Assembly: GCA_963580285.1 (NCBI GenBank)
Contig: OY757015.1
Span: 145,016,082 to 145,080,081, forward strand
DNA from: Lucinisca nassula
Taxonomy: Eukaryota > Mollusca > Bivalvia > Lucinida > Lucinidae
Length of the DNA stretch: 64,000 bases
Reading direction: 5' to 3'
How positions within the stretch are numbered: position 1 is the first letter of the stretch; the number at the start of each line of letters is the position of its first letter. The notes under the pieces were generated by a model that saw only the letters and a program-made list of their open reading frames with translations, was not told the origin of the DNA and made no database searches. A program made the position numbers and the translations under genes. Positions 55,383 through 64,000 of the stretch are shown piece after piece.

Positions 55383-56406
55383 GGGTGCAGGGGCAGAATT
55401 ACGTAAATGCATATGCTAAGCTTTACATGATATGGTGACACTATATGGTCATAAAAATACAATAAAAATTTACTTAAAGAAAATCTGGTCCCCTGATATT
55501 GCAAATGACTTCATCACAAAAATATACCTAAACACGTATCTGGCAATCAAAAACAATGTTACCGGTTTCAGATTTTTTTTAAATTTGTTTGCTATATAGA
55601 GGATATATGTGACCAATTCTATGTGTAATATCTTGGGGTGACAAGATCAGTAACACATCTAACACTTGGGATAAACATTTTACTTTTTATAAATTTTCAT
55701 GAAAAATTTTAGAACTTTTGTAAATAAATTCATCAGAAAAATTAAAAGACCTAGACACATTTATATTTTTGGTATTATATGAATCCTTATAGAGTTCTGT
55801 TGCCAATCAAAGCAACAAAATCTGAAAACAATCGAGCTTGTTGATTTAAGAATGAAAAGTTCACAGGTGTGTATGACCTCTACAGGGGATTACCTCAGGG
55901 AGCTCTCCTGAGACCTATAGAAATTAATCAAATAAAACAAAGTTATATATATAGTTGATAGACCTAAAGTAAACAACAACTGAAGTTTCAAGAAAATCTG
56001 TGCGTGGGCAGATTTGGAACTCCCCCTTTGATTTGCATCCAGCAATGAGTCCAAAAAGTGCAGATGGAATGGCCAACAGTGTAGACCCTGATACTTCATA
56101 CATGAAATGATGCCCTTATTCTTGCCTGACGACGCAAAAAATGCCCTACCCAGCCCCTGCCCCCCCCCCCCAGTTGGAGTACTGAGGTCTGATTTGGGTC
56201 TATACTGTTGCCTAGGTCTGTCTGTCCCAATACTTAGGATCATTACAGCAGATTATATTAAAGCCCCAAAGGAAAAATGACCATTCCTGTGCAATGAACC
56301 CTGGGATTGAAAAAATGATACAAATTCACATACTAGAAAAGAAACTTCCTCTCTCTCTGACAGTTCTTTGAGACAGCACAGAATTGGTGTTTTAAAGGCA
56401 CAGTCA

Positions 56407-57807
56407 CAGGGTTCGCACTAGCGGTCGCCAAAGTCGCCAAATGCGAAAAGAAAATAAATCTGGCGCAAATCTGTGTCATTTGGCGAAAACTAGTGGCCAA
56501 AAAAAAAACTATAAAAAAGAAAAAGAAAGTCCCATCCCAGTGATTGCCGACTAAAGCCGTTTAATGACATGTGTATTTCCCACCTTTTCTTCCACTCACT
56601 CGACAATTAACACCTTTGACTAATGATCATATTAGCAAAATTGGAGGTGTTTTATTATCGACACGTGCCAACAATTTAGCTCCACCCCCTTATTATAAAA
56701 AGGTGCGGCTAGGTCGAATATCAACCAGTGGGTGAAGAATATCATTTCTGTTCCGCATGACCCAATTGAATACCCGGTGTTAAATCTAGTCACCCGACTG
56801 ACTTTGTGGTCCAGGTTGATCAAGGAAGAAATGGGCGACAAAGACGGATGATGTAAAATGTAGAAGTTAATTGGTGCTCAACAAGCGTAACGGTAATTAT
56901 CACCAACGCTTTGGCAGGTGTCCTTAATTGGTTTTTCAATACAGATCAGCTCTTGTTTGACCTCAAGTTAAGTTCTTTTGTTATGCCTGCATTATATAAA
57001 TATGGGCTTGAATATTCAGAAATATGAGCGGGCTAATTCAGAATATAAAAATAAATGTTGTCCTTTTCTTTCTATCTATTGCTGCTGCCATCGGTCATTC
57101 CTTACTTTGTTTTTAAAAATGGCGTGAAATAATTAGTTTGGTAGCCTTTTTTCTCTACCATTCCATCTCTAAGTTTACTTTTTGCGATAAAAACTTGATT
57201 GTTTTATGAAATCCCAAATGCTTTCCGATGATTTATCAAACGGCTAATCGAACACACTCTTTATGCCTGTTAAGGTTGTTTCCCTTTGGATATAATGTGA
57301 TCATGTGATCAACCAAAATGGCAGCCTCCATGACCTAAATACGCGCATTTGTTGGAGCAAAAACAAAAGCATTTAAGCAAGGTTTTGTTGCATTTTAGGG
57401 AGAGAAGGTTATGCCGCTGGAAGTCGGAATACTCAAACTATCTAAATGATTTTGGTCTATGGATTTTGCTAAGCTATCTGTCGGCAAGACAGCATTTTTT
57501 TTTGATGACTGGTTTGAAGTGTGACCATGTTGGTTTGATTGAAAAACCTGGGGTCTTTAGGCGCATCTGCTCTTGGATAATGGACCATTACACACACCCA
57601 TAAAGGTCACAAAAGTGAATTTAAGCCTTAACCCTTTAAGTGCCAAGGAAAATTGTAGAGTAGATGACAATCTTTTTTTTTTTATCCATTTACTGCATTT
57701 TGCGAAGAAGTTTCTACAACTGGCTCAGGTTTTAAGATTTTGGCACCATAAAAATTAGATTGGCGAAAGTGATGGCGAAAGAAAAAAAAATCCTAGCGCG
57801 AACCCTG
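56407..57807. mobile_element. 1.4-kb CAGGGTTCGC element, 5-bp duplication AGTCA
   Basis: Ends CAGGGTTCGCACTAGCG and CTAGCGCGAACCCTG, flanked by AGTCA (56,402-56,406 and 57,808-57,812). Sub-ends share TGGCGAAA motifs. No transposase frame was found. Its right end is 138 bp from KIBRA exon P. Confidence 0.72.
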
Positions 57808-57945
57808 AGTCAGAAATACATCCACATGTAAATTACACATATGCTTACTTTGTGAAGACACCCCAGGTAGCCCAGCTGTTTTTCAAGGCTCTGATGGACG
57901 GAAGCAGATCCTCTGTGCAAACAATAAAACTCATCCCACACCTAC

Positions 57946-58097
57946 CTGTCCTTGTCAGACTCATTCTGCCCAGGCACCATGTCATCCTCCAAGTCCGCTA
58001 ACAGATGTTTCAACGTGTTTATCTTCTTCTTTGTATCATCATACTGTAATCTCAACCTTGTAATCTCAGCCAGGTATCGACTACTGGACAAACCATA
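57946..58097 (-). CDS. KIBRA: KIBRA exon P (second coiled coil)
   Basis: 50 codons plus two bases of a split Arg codon (AG|A). It encodes YLAEITRLRLQYDDTKKKI followed by a Leu-rich helix and NESDKDR, equivalent to the vertebrate LAEKVRLRLRYEEAKRRI and SERDR blocks. The heptad-like spacing of Leu/Ile suggests a coiled coil, which in this family mediates dimerisation. Acceptor TTTTCACAG, donor GTAGGT. The upstream flank is a 1.4-kb transposon and the downstream intron carries MITEs. Confidence 0.93.
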
Positions 58098-58331
58098 CTG
58101 TGAAAACAGTAGTGTCACATCTATGTAAACTGTGTTACTATTGTGCAAATGGAAGGCATGTCACTCCTGGGGCCAGTTGTTCAAAACTAACGCCACCATT
58201 AGTAAAAGTATCGTTAAAATTTTGAACATTTAATATGGCAAATTTGCTAATACATGTATTTTTGCTGAAAAAATGTGAGCAGCTTTTGCAAATGCAAAAG
58301 CTGCTCTCATTTTTTCATCAAATATAACACT

Positions 58332-58495
58332 CAGGGGTGTAAAATTCCACTCGCCCGCTTGCATTTGCGAGTAAGTTTTATGGCAGGGCGAGTAAGATTT
58401 TCAAAACTGACCTTACTTTTTCTTCATTTTTAGCATCTAAATGAAAAGTTTAGACAATAAGGGCGAGTAAGTTTGAGGGAAATTTTACACCTCTG
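58332..58495. mobile_element. MITE H5 copy 2, 5-bp duplication ACACT
   Basis: Ends CAGGGGTGTAAAATT and AATTTTACACCTCTG, flanked by ACACT on both sides. 164 bp, inserted in an FB1 foldback element. Confidence 0.8.
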
Positions 58496-58514
58496 ACACT
58501 ATATTAGATCTTAT

Positions 58515-58681
58515 ACAGTGAAATACCCCTATTAAGACCTACTAAAACTAAGACTAATTCTGCTAAAAAAGCTTATTTTTAAGGGTGCATTTAATCTTTC
58601 TTTCTGTTTTCTACCCACAGTGTCCTCTGGTCAGGGACCACCTTTGGACAGTCCCAAAGGTGGTCTTAATAGCGGAATTTA
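58515..58681. mobile_element. TA2 MITE, copy 3 (3' end truncated)
   Basis: Starts TA|CAGTGAAATACCCCTATT and contains CCACCTTTGGACAG / AAAGGTGG. Stops at GCGGAATTT without the ACTG end. Confidence 0.62.
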
Positions 58682-58944
58682 GATGTACTTGCTAGAACAG
58701 TTAACAGTTTGACCAATTACGAGCTCGTTAAGTTAACAATGCTTTGACCAACTGGCCCCAGGTAGGGAGGAGTAACAATGATATTTATGGGATAATTTCC
58801 CTTGTTCCTTATTTGAAAACATGTTATGGGTATTTACTAGACTTGCCCTTACATATGCTGTGGATACCTGATAGAATCTCCTCAATGAGGTACCTGCTGT
58901 AATGGTCCTGGCACCAAATAGTTTCCTATTATGTGCTGCCATAA

Positions 58945-59140
58945 AAATCTTCAGGACTGGCTGTAATTCTCCTAAAATTTAACAAGTTTGTTTTCCAATT
59001 CAGCAATGAGTCCAAAAAGTGGAGACAGAATGGCAAACAGTGTAGATCCTGATCAAACTACCTTCAGGAGCAGTCTGACCGGGGTCTGCACTGTTTGCTT
59101 AGGCCTGTCTATCCAAATGTTTAGGATCATTACGGTATTA
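58945..59140. mobile_element. PALT MITE copy
   Basis: TTCAGGACTGGCTGTAATTC, CAATTCAGCAATGAGTCC, PM1 (59,035-59,105), GGCCTGTCTATCC. Confidence 0.6.
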
Positions 59141-59161
59141 TTTACTTAATTTATTTGAGTT

Positions 59162-59374
59162 TTAACCCTTATCTTGCTGTTCACGACAACCCCTATCTTT
59201 GCAAACAGTGTAGATCCAGATCAGATGGCTTCTGAAGAAGCCATATGATCAGGATCTACACTGTTTGGCATTGAGTTTATGAATTTGTAGCAATAAATTA
59301 CATCAAGTAATTTTATTGGTTCAAAGTCAGAAATGGGTGTGGCTAAAATGAATATTCAGCAAGAGAAGGGTTAA
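59162..59374. mobile_element. PB1 MITE
   Basis: TTAA|CCCTTATCTTGCTG to CAGCAAGAGAAGGG|TTAA, PM1 at 59,207-59,270. Confidence 0.8.
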
Positions 59375-60037
59375 GCCCCACCAACAACTAAGGTCATATG
59401 GAGATTGGACCTTGGTTTTGAAGACACATCTGAAAGTAAAGAGAAGCCTGGAAAATCAGTCTGCTACCCCCTTGTTTATAAAATGAATAATTTAACCATT
59501 ACACTGATGAGGCTTCTGGCTTAAAACGTATGTGCCACGAGTGACTGGACTTTCCCCCTTTACGACTATTATATCTGAGACTCATGTAATACAGAGACCC
59601 TCCCAGTGGGGTACCATGTTCCCTTGTTTCCTAGAAATAACTGGCCATGTTCCCTTGTTCTGTAAATGTGATCTTCAAAATTTCTGTGTTCCATGTTCCC
59701 TAAAATTCATTTTGTTCTCCTTCCCCTTTCTGTGTTCCCCTAGAACTCAATTACATATGATCCGGCACATGACAAAACATACAATAAGACCAGTGTGACC
59801 CACAGAGACTCAAATCAACCTGCGCACCCATCCACTATGACAAGACCTTTTGTTTATCATACCAAAACGGGAGTGTTGGCAGGTATGTTATGTCTTTTTA
59901 AATAGATATTTGCGTATAGCAGGTATGTGCAATCAGCAGACTGCACAAATGCGCAGGTTGATCGGAGTCTTCGCTGGTGGCTCATGCCTTCTTGTAGAAT
60001 TTCTCATGCCCTGGCTCATATATGAATATTGATTTAC

Positions 60038-60163
60038 CTCCCCTCTGAGATCTGTCTGTGATGCTGTAGTTAGCTTCTCCTGAGGTATAGAGAGAGTAGA
60101 AACATCTGGTGAGGATCCACCAATCTTTGTCTTCAGAAATTCTTCTTTCAATCTTGCCAATGA
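60038..60163 (-). CDS. KIBRA: KIBRA exon Q (coiled coil to SQTD motif)
   Basis: Exactly 42 codons, phase 0 at both ends, beginning SLARLKEEF and ending SQTDLRGE. Vertebrate KIBRA has SLAMLKDGF and SSQTDISG in the same order, so the match covers both ends of the exon. The acceptor is an AG after TTTACACTGC and the donor is GTAAATC. The first third continues the coiled coil; the rest is a Ser/Thr-rich linker. It joins in frame with exons R and P. Confidence 0.92.
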
Positions 60164-60343
60164 CTGCAGTGTAAATAAAGAGAATTTTACAAAATAGTAA
60201 TGCCATTCAAATAAGGGTTATGAAATATTTTTACTTAAGCATTTTACCTTATCGTTTTATATGTAATAGAACTCTTTACATTCTTATCACGTGACACCGT
60301 GTGATAGGCGTTGCTATACAGCTTCCTCCTGCCATCCAACCAC

Positions 60344-60556
60344 TTAACCCTTGTCCTGCTGAATATTCATATCTGCCACACCCACTACCGATTATCAACC
60401 AATCAGATTACCTGTAGCAAATTATTACAACAAATTCACAATCTGAATGACAAACAATGTAGAACCAGATCAGATGGCTTCTTCAGAAGCCATCTGATCT
60501 GGTTCTACATTGTTTCAAAGAAAAGGCATATCCGGGCTCAGCAGAACAAGGGTTAA
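60344..60556. mobile_element. PB1 MITE
   Basis: TTAA|CCCTTGTCCTGCTGAA to CAGCAGAACAAGGG|TTAA, PM1 at 60,452-60,512. Opposite internal orientation to 59,162-59,374. Confidence 0.8.
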
Positions 60557-60958
60557 AATTCTCTCACATCTTAGTCTTTCATACAGTGAAACTTAATTGC
60601 TCAAAAATGAACCATAGCTCATAATCAAACTCACTACTGAGTTTCTCTAGAATTCGCTTAAAGGCATTTACTCTTAGACAGTATGATACACCGTGTGTTC
60701 ATAATTGTTTTATTGCCCCCTGTAATATACTGTCTATAGCAGATCAAAGGGGTCTTTAATAGGGTGATTAGACGCTCCTGCTGAATCTCCTGACTGAGGC
60801 AATAAGGTAAGCTGTAGTTAACAGTTAGTCAATTATTGATTTTCCCCAAGAAGGCCCCTTACCTGTTGCAGACAGAGGACTTCTCTTTAGTCAGCACTGA
60901 GGGCTACATAAAATTATGTAATGAAATGATAGTCCTCAATAATCAAGAATAAATGCCT

Positions 60959-61386
60959 TTAACCCTAATCTAGTTGAACACGACAACCATTGCACGGGTC
61001 TCCGTGGCCTAGTGGTCAAGTGCCCTGATTCTTGATCATTAGGCCTCTCACTGCTGTGGTTCGAGCCTCGCTCGGGTCACATGTGAGACGCAAAGTTCTG
61101 CAACGGGAGGCCAGGTGGTTTTTCTCCGGGTATTCCGGTTTTCGCCCACCTCTGATTAACGATCGGCTCGATATGAGTGAAATAATCTTGAAAGGGCCGT
61201 AAAACCAAAACCAAAAAAAAAAAACGACAACCTTTGCAAGCAGTGTAGATCCAGATCAGATGGCCATTTGATCTGGATCTACACTGTTTGTCAATTAGTT
61301 TTGGAATATGAACCATTATATCAAGCATTTCGATTGGGTAATAAGCACAAGTGTGCATGGCAAAATTAATTTATTCAGCAAGGTAA
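60959..61386. mobile_element. PB1 MITE carrying a SINE-4
   Basis: Left part TTAACCCTAATCTAGTTGAA, right part with PM1 and TTCAGCAAGGTAAC; both ends are decayed. SINE-4 sits at 60,995-61,223. Confidence 0.68.
60995..61223 (+). repeat. SINE-4, tRNA-derived, full length with 15-bp duplication
   Basis: Head CGGGTCTCCGTGGCCTAGTG (box A area) and GGTTCGAGCC (box B), body CGATCGGCTCGATATGAG, AATAATCTTGAAAGGGCC, poly-A end. ACGACAACCATTGCA (60,980-60,994) and ACGACAACCTTTGCA (61,224-61,238) flank it. Confidence 0.85.
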
Positions 61387-61456
61387 CATATACATGTATT
61401 CAGAAATATTCAGGGAGGTTTTTCTTATTTTATCTTCAAAAGCTGTTTTGTGTGTA

Positions 61457-61661
61457 TTAACCCTTACCCTGCTGTTCACGATAACCCCTATCTTTGCAAA
61501 CAGTGTAGATCCAGATCAGATGGCTTCTGAATGAGCCATCTGATCAGGATCTCCACTGTTTGACATTCAGTTTATGAATTTGTAGCAATAAATTACATCA
61601 AGTAATTTGATTGCTTGAGAGACAAAAATGGGAGTGACTTATTCAGCAAGATAAGGGTTAA
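61457..61661. mobile_element. PB1 MITE
   Basis: TTAA|CCCTTACCCTGCTG to CAGCAAGATAAGGG|TTAA, PM1 at 61,500-61,562. Confidence 0.8.
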
Positions 61662-61743
61662 TATTGCCTGAACAAGGTGAAAAGATATCCCAAAATCATC
61701 AGCATTATGCGTCCTACATGGTGCTGGGATTAGCCATCAGCCG

Positions 61744-61935
61744 TTTAAGGGGAATGGACACACCTTCAGGGGAGACAACTCCTGCAAAAGTATTTTTGTC
61801 TCCCATGTCAATAGGGGTCAACTCTTAAAGGAGGAGCGAAGTCTTTCCTTTAAGAGTAGACTCCTTTTTCATTGGGACAGGGCTTATAGAAAATCAAAAG
61901 GAAAGTCCTGAAAGTTGTCTCCCTTTGAAAAATGG
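61744..61935. mobile_element. G1 MITE copy
   Basis: TTAA|GGGGAATGGACACACC, GGGAGACAACTCCTGC, hairpin around AGGAGGAGCGAAG; the right end runs into a G-run (61,940-61,959). Confidence 0.65.
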
Positions 61936-61989
61936 TGCGGGGGGGGGGGGGGGGGGGGGTAGAGAGTGCTAGGTGTTCACACTTCCGCT

Positions 61990-62160
61990 GATTCAAGAAG
62001 GGCAGTTGTCAGTTTCTGACGAAAGAATGTGCATTGTACTGGTTAATCGCTTACGTATAAGCCTGCCCAGGAAAGTGTTGATAGGTAAACTGACCACCTC
62101 AAAAATGACCTGAATAGTGTTGACTGGGCCGAAAAACCCCAATATAAACAAACAAACAAA
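61990..62160 (+). repeat. SINE-2 3' part
   Basis: GTACTGGTTAATCGCTTACG to CCAATATAAACAAACAAAC. It gives the uninterrupted reading of the site hit at 9,566 and ends 10 bp from KIBRA exon R. Another piece, minus strand, lies at 12,388-12,535. Confidence 0.72.
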
Positions 62161-62169
62161 GCTCATTAC

Positions 62170-62299
62170 CTGCATGAGATCTTGTTTTTCTTGTTGTCCT
62201 GAGGCCAGACACTTTTGTATTGAATGCATTTCTTCTATAATCTGCCTTGCCTCAGTAACACTGTACCCTGTGTCCTGGCCAGAGAGCTTCTGGTCAACC
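62170..62299 (-). CDS. KIBRA: KIBRA exon R (coiled-coil region)
   Basis: Most upstream exon visible. It starts with the last base of a split codon and encodes 43 codons ending in EKQDLMQ, in phase 0. The minus-strand acceptor ends TTTCAG and the donor is GTAATG. The middle contains TEARQIIEEMHSIQKCLASG, which corresponds to the vertebrate stretch with EAQAVL and GEKEKQDLIK in the first coiled coil of WWC proteins. The preceding exon must end in phase 2 and lies beyond the window or is not recognised between 62,300 and 64,000. Confidence 0.92.
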
Positions 62300-62720
62300 C
62301 TGAAATAAGGTACGAATTTCAATCAAAGGATGTAATTATGACACAGGGACATTGCCCAACAAGCTCCTAGTGCCCAAGGCCCCAAATTTTGGCTACACAC
62401 AAGTGCAGTGCTGTAAATTTCTACAAAATTTCACTCGTATAATAATGTAGATGTTGGTAAATTTCATAGGGTCAATTAAATTTTTACTTGTCCTCCAAAA
62501 TTTTTACTCATCATGGTGAGTGGATGAGTTGAATTTTCCAGCCCTGCAGGGTTTTGAATTTAAATGTCTAACTAAATATAAAAATTAAACATACGGCAGT
62601 CTGGGCACTGAAGCAAAATGGGTAACATAAGCACCTTTTCTGGGGAGATCATGCTTTCACCTATAATTTTGCTTCCCTTGTCCAAACGGATCTACCTGAA
62701 AGGGAAGAATGTACACATAT
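62300..62720. other. Intron upstream of exon R, nothing firm
   Basis: Contains ACTCATCATGGTGAGTGG and TTTTCCAGCCCTGCAGGG, vaguely like H5 ends, but no matching partner. No exon could be recognised; the next upstream KIBRA exon is not seen up to 64,000. Confidence 0.45.
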
Positions 62721-62736
62721 CTCAACAGCTAGTAGT

Positions 62737-63040
62737 TTTGTTTGTATTGGAGCGTAAAGACCAAGTCAACACTATTTTAGGTCATTTTTGAGCCAGTCAG
62801 TTTACCTATCCACACTTTCCTGGGCAGGCTTACAAGTAAGCGGCTAACCAGTATGGCGCACATTCTTTTGCCAGAAACTGACAACCGCCCTTCTTGAATC
62901 AGCAGAAGGGAGAGAATGACCATAGAAAAGATTTCATGATCAATCTCCGCGAAAGAATGTTGCTGACCCCGGCAGGCATCAAACCCGCATCCTCCTGGTC
63001 ACCATTCAGGCGCGCATCTGACTGAGCTACCACGAATGGC
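62737..63040 (-). repeat. SINE-2, tRNA-derived, with 14-bp duplication
   Basis: Minus strand. The head (high coordinates) reads as a tRNA-like region with GTAGCTCAGTCAGATGCG (box A area) and GGGTTTGATGCC (box B); the tail is (CAAA)n. Flanked by CAACAGCTAGTAGT at 62,723-62,736 and 63,041-63,054. Confidence 0.82.
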
Positions 63041-63234
63041 CAACAGCTAGTAGTAAAACTGACAATTTATCACAGAACTCTCACAAACAGTGATTTCCAC
63101 CAAAGGCTTGGTCATGCCTGTGATTATAGTTGTTGAGAAAAGGACTTGAGCAATCAGGTGATGTTAGGATTCAGCTACACTTGAAAAAAACTGCCGACTG
63201 ATTAGACCAGACTCCTGTATTGTGCCATGCTCGC

Positions 63235-63450
63235 ACATTTTCCGCCATTTTTCAAATGGAGGTAACTTTCGGGAATTCCTGTTCGTTTTTCTACAGGCTA
63301 AGTCTTGCTGAAAAAGGGGTGAACACCTAAAGGAAAGAATTTGCTCCTCTGGAGCAAATTCTCTCCTTTAAGAGTTGACCCCTATTGACATGGGAGACAA
63401 AAACACTTGCAGGAGTTGCCTCCCCTGAAGGTGTTTCCATTCCCCTTAAA
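63235..63450. mobile_element. G1 MITE copy
   Basis: GGTAACTTTCGGGAATTCC, hairpin GAATTTGCTCC / GGAGCAAATTC, then GGTGTTTCCATTCCCC|TTAA. Left end decayed. Confidence 0.65.
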
Positions 63451-63739
63451 GCAGCGCCAGCAAAAAAGGATTATTGCAAGTTTCACAGAATACACTATCA
63501 CAGGTTTTGACATTTGGCAGCCAAAAGTGCCTGAGAAGTATGTTGTTATATTAATAAAGAAGTCACAAAACAGTCCATTTTTAGAGCTTAATAATTCTGC
63601 TGTATACAATATGCCCCACGCAATAACCAAGCCAACACTGGGCAAAGTGATATGCACGAATGGAACAGAGTTCCTATGAACAAATAAATTTTATCATATG
63701 ACATGGTGCCTGAGAATGTGATTGGAAATTTGGAAATCC

Positions 63740-63885
63740 ACTAGTGGATTAATTTCATTGGATGACAGGGCTTAAGATGTGATTTCATCTCATTGTCAGG
63801 TAAAAGTCCCACAAAATTGGAAGCAAAGTCTCCAAAATGACCTATACAGTGTTGACGGGGACCTTAAACAATCAAACAAACAAGT
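63740..63885 (+). repeat. SINE-1 3' fragment
   Basis: GATTTCATCTCATTGTCAGG, AAGTCCCACAAAATTGGAAG, ending AATCAAACAAACAAG. Smaller remnants at 20,310-20,335 and 25,045-25,095. Confidence 0.65.
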
Positions 63886-63930
63886 GGTTTAAATATTCAA
63901 ATTAGTTTGATATGTCCCGTAATGTTACGG

Positions 63931-64000
63931 GTATGACGTCTTTAACGAAGTCGCGTTCACCAATGGTGGAATATTGACATGTTTGTATAAAAGAAGTGAA
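63931..64000 (+). repeat. Fragment related to 34,970-35,055 (reverse)
   Basis: GGTATGACGTCTTTAACG, GTCGCGTTCACCAATGG, GGAATATTGACATGTTTG match the reverse complement of the CRE-like segment beside PL2. Cut by the window end. Confidence 0.65.

Larger units (their letters stand above)
52787..56032. mobile_element. 3.2-kb inverted-end element without transposase
   Basis: Left end AAAGGGGGAGTTCCAGCC, then GCCCACGCACAGATTTTC; the right end carries the reverse complement (GAAAATCTGTGCGTGGGC, then GGAACTCCCCCTTT). The left end has about 20 bp extra between the two blocks. It splits a PALT MITE (halves at 52,736-52,786 and 56,033-56,250). The interior is AT-rich, with a SINE-1 copy (54,205-54,505) and a GT/G simple repeat; only short open frames, none recognised. 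Confidence 0.65.
58169..58759. mobile_element. FB1 copy 6, carrying two nested MITEs
   Basis: Left half with central hairpin 58,169-58,326, right end 58,684-58,759 (CTTGCTAGAACAGTTAAC, AACTGGCCCC). H5 (58,332-58,495) and a TA2 copy (58,515-58,680) lie between. A further small FB1 right-end piece is at 23,770-23,815. Confidence 0.78.
2454..62299 (-). other. KIBRA: KIBRA/WWC gene locus, partial (18 coding exons seen)
   Basis: This is the span of an orthologue of KIBRA (WWC family), a cytoplasmic scaffold that acts upstream of Hippo/Warts signalling and binds aPKC and Merlin in characterised animals. The exons join in frame from 62,299 to 33,980 and from 25,210 to 2,454. Order of parts: coiled coils, Ser/Pro-rich linker with the SAAVSDESVAGDSGV block, C2 domain, acidic region with DKETNT, LNRSDSDSS block and C-terminal coiled coil. 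All three C-terminal blocks and the SAAVSDESVAGDSGV block have close counterparts in vertebrate WWC1 as I know it. The WW domains (5') and the PDZ-ligand C terminus (3') are outside the window. Invertebrates usually have one WWC gene, so the KIBRA name is safe but assignment to WWC1, 2 or 3 is not meaningful. Confidence 0.93.

Noticed and set aside
60995..61075. tRNA gene candidate (box A and box B present)
   Set aside because: It is the head of a SINE with poly-A tail and target duplication; no proper acceptor stem or anticodon arm could be folded. Same for 41,631, 52,050-52,115 and 62,960-63,040.
63382..63679. Overlapping 90-codon frames on both strands
   Set aside because: No recognisable domain, no splice context in frame with exon R, and part overlaps a G1 MITE.

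Overview
The window is animal nuclear DNA, most probably from a bivalve mollusc. It holds short exons separated by long introns. Those introns are full of pearl-type (Helentron-like) elements with tandem cores, tRNA-derived SINEs and palindromic MITEs. The species cannot be named from the sequence.

The only host gene I can support is on the minus strand: the middle and most of the 3' part of a KIBRA/WWC orthologue (WW- and C2-domain scaffold of the Hippo pathway). Eighteen coding exons, running from 62,299 down to 2,454, give about 3.0 kb of coding sequence (about 1,000 residues). They cover the N-terminal coiled coils, the Ser/Pro-rich linker, the C2 domain, the acidic region with its conserved DKETNT motif, the Ser-rich stretch and the start of the C-terminal coiled coil. 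The WW-domain exons would lie beyond 64,000 and the last coding exon(s) before position 1. All exon joins agree in phase except one, between the exons at 33,980-34,133 and 25,116-25,210, where at least one exon is probably missing from my model.

Region by region (minus-strand gene, so 3' to 5'). 1-13 kb: last exons, MITEs, SINEs and a dead LINE (3.85-8.7 kb) split by a pearl element. 13-17 kb: two abutting pearl elements. 17-25 kb: exons E, F, G, MITEs and a second pearl family. 25.7-32.0 kb: a 6.3-kb nested block bounded by inverted CAGGGCGTCAAG ends; it holds two large pearl elements and two hammerhead-ribozyme units. 32-42 kb: C2-domain exons, MITEs and CRE-rich palindromic elements. 42.2-43.1 kb: the large Ser/Pro-rich exon. 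45.3-49.1 kb: a pearl of a further family with another nested inside it. 50-64 kb: coiled-coil exons, many TTAA-flanked MITEs, a 3.2-kb inverted-repeat element and a 1.4-kb CAGGG element.

The most notable signals are complete hammerhead cores in two tandem-type units (one plus-strand with a 383-bp period, one minus-strand with a 259-bp period) inside one intron; a shared no-duplication insertion mode and 3' hairpin design across five pearl families of unrelated sequence; and palindromic modules shared by MITE families with different termini. Local family names (PB1, TA1, FB1, SINE-1 and so on) are mine and not database names. Intron stretches not listed below, such as 233-570, 3,641-3,850, 11,205-11,590, 18,740-19,115, 24,065-24,410, 37,810-38,035 and 52,280-52,730, showed me nothing assignable.
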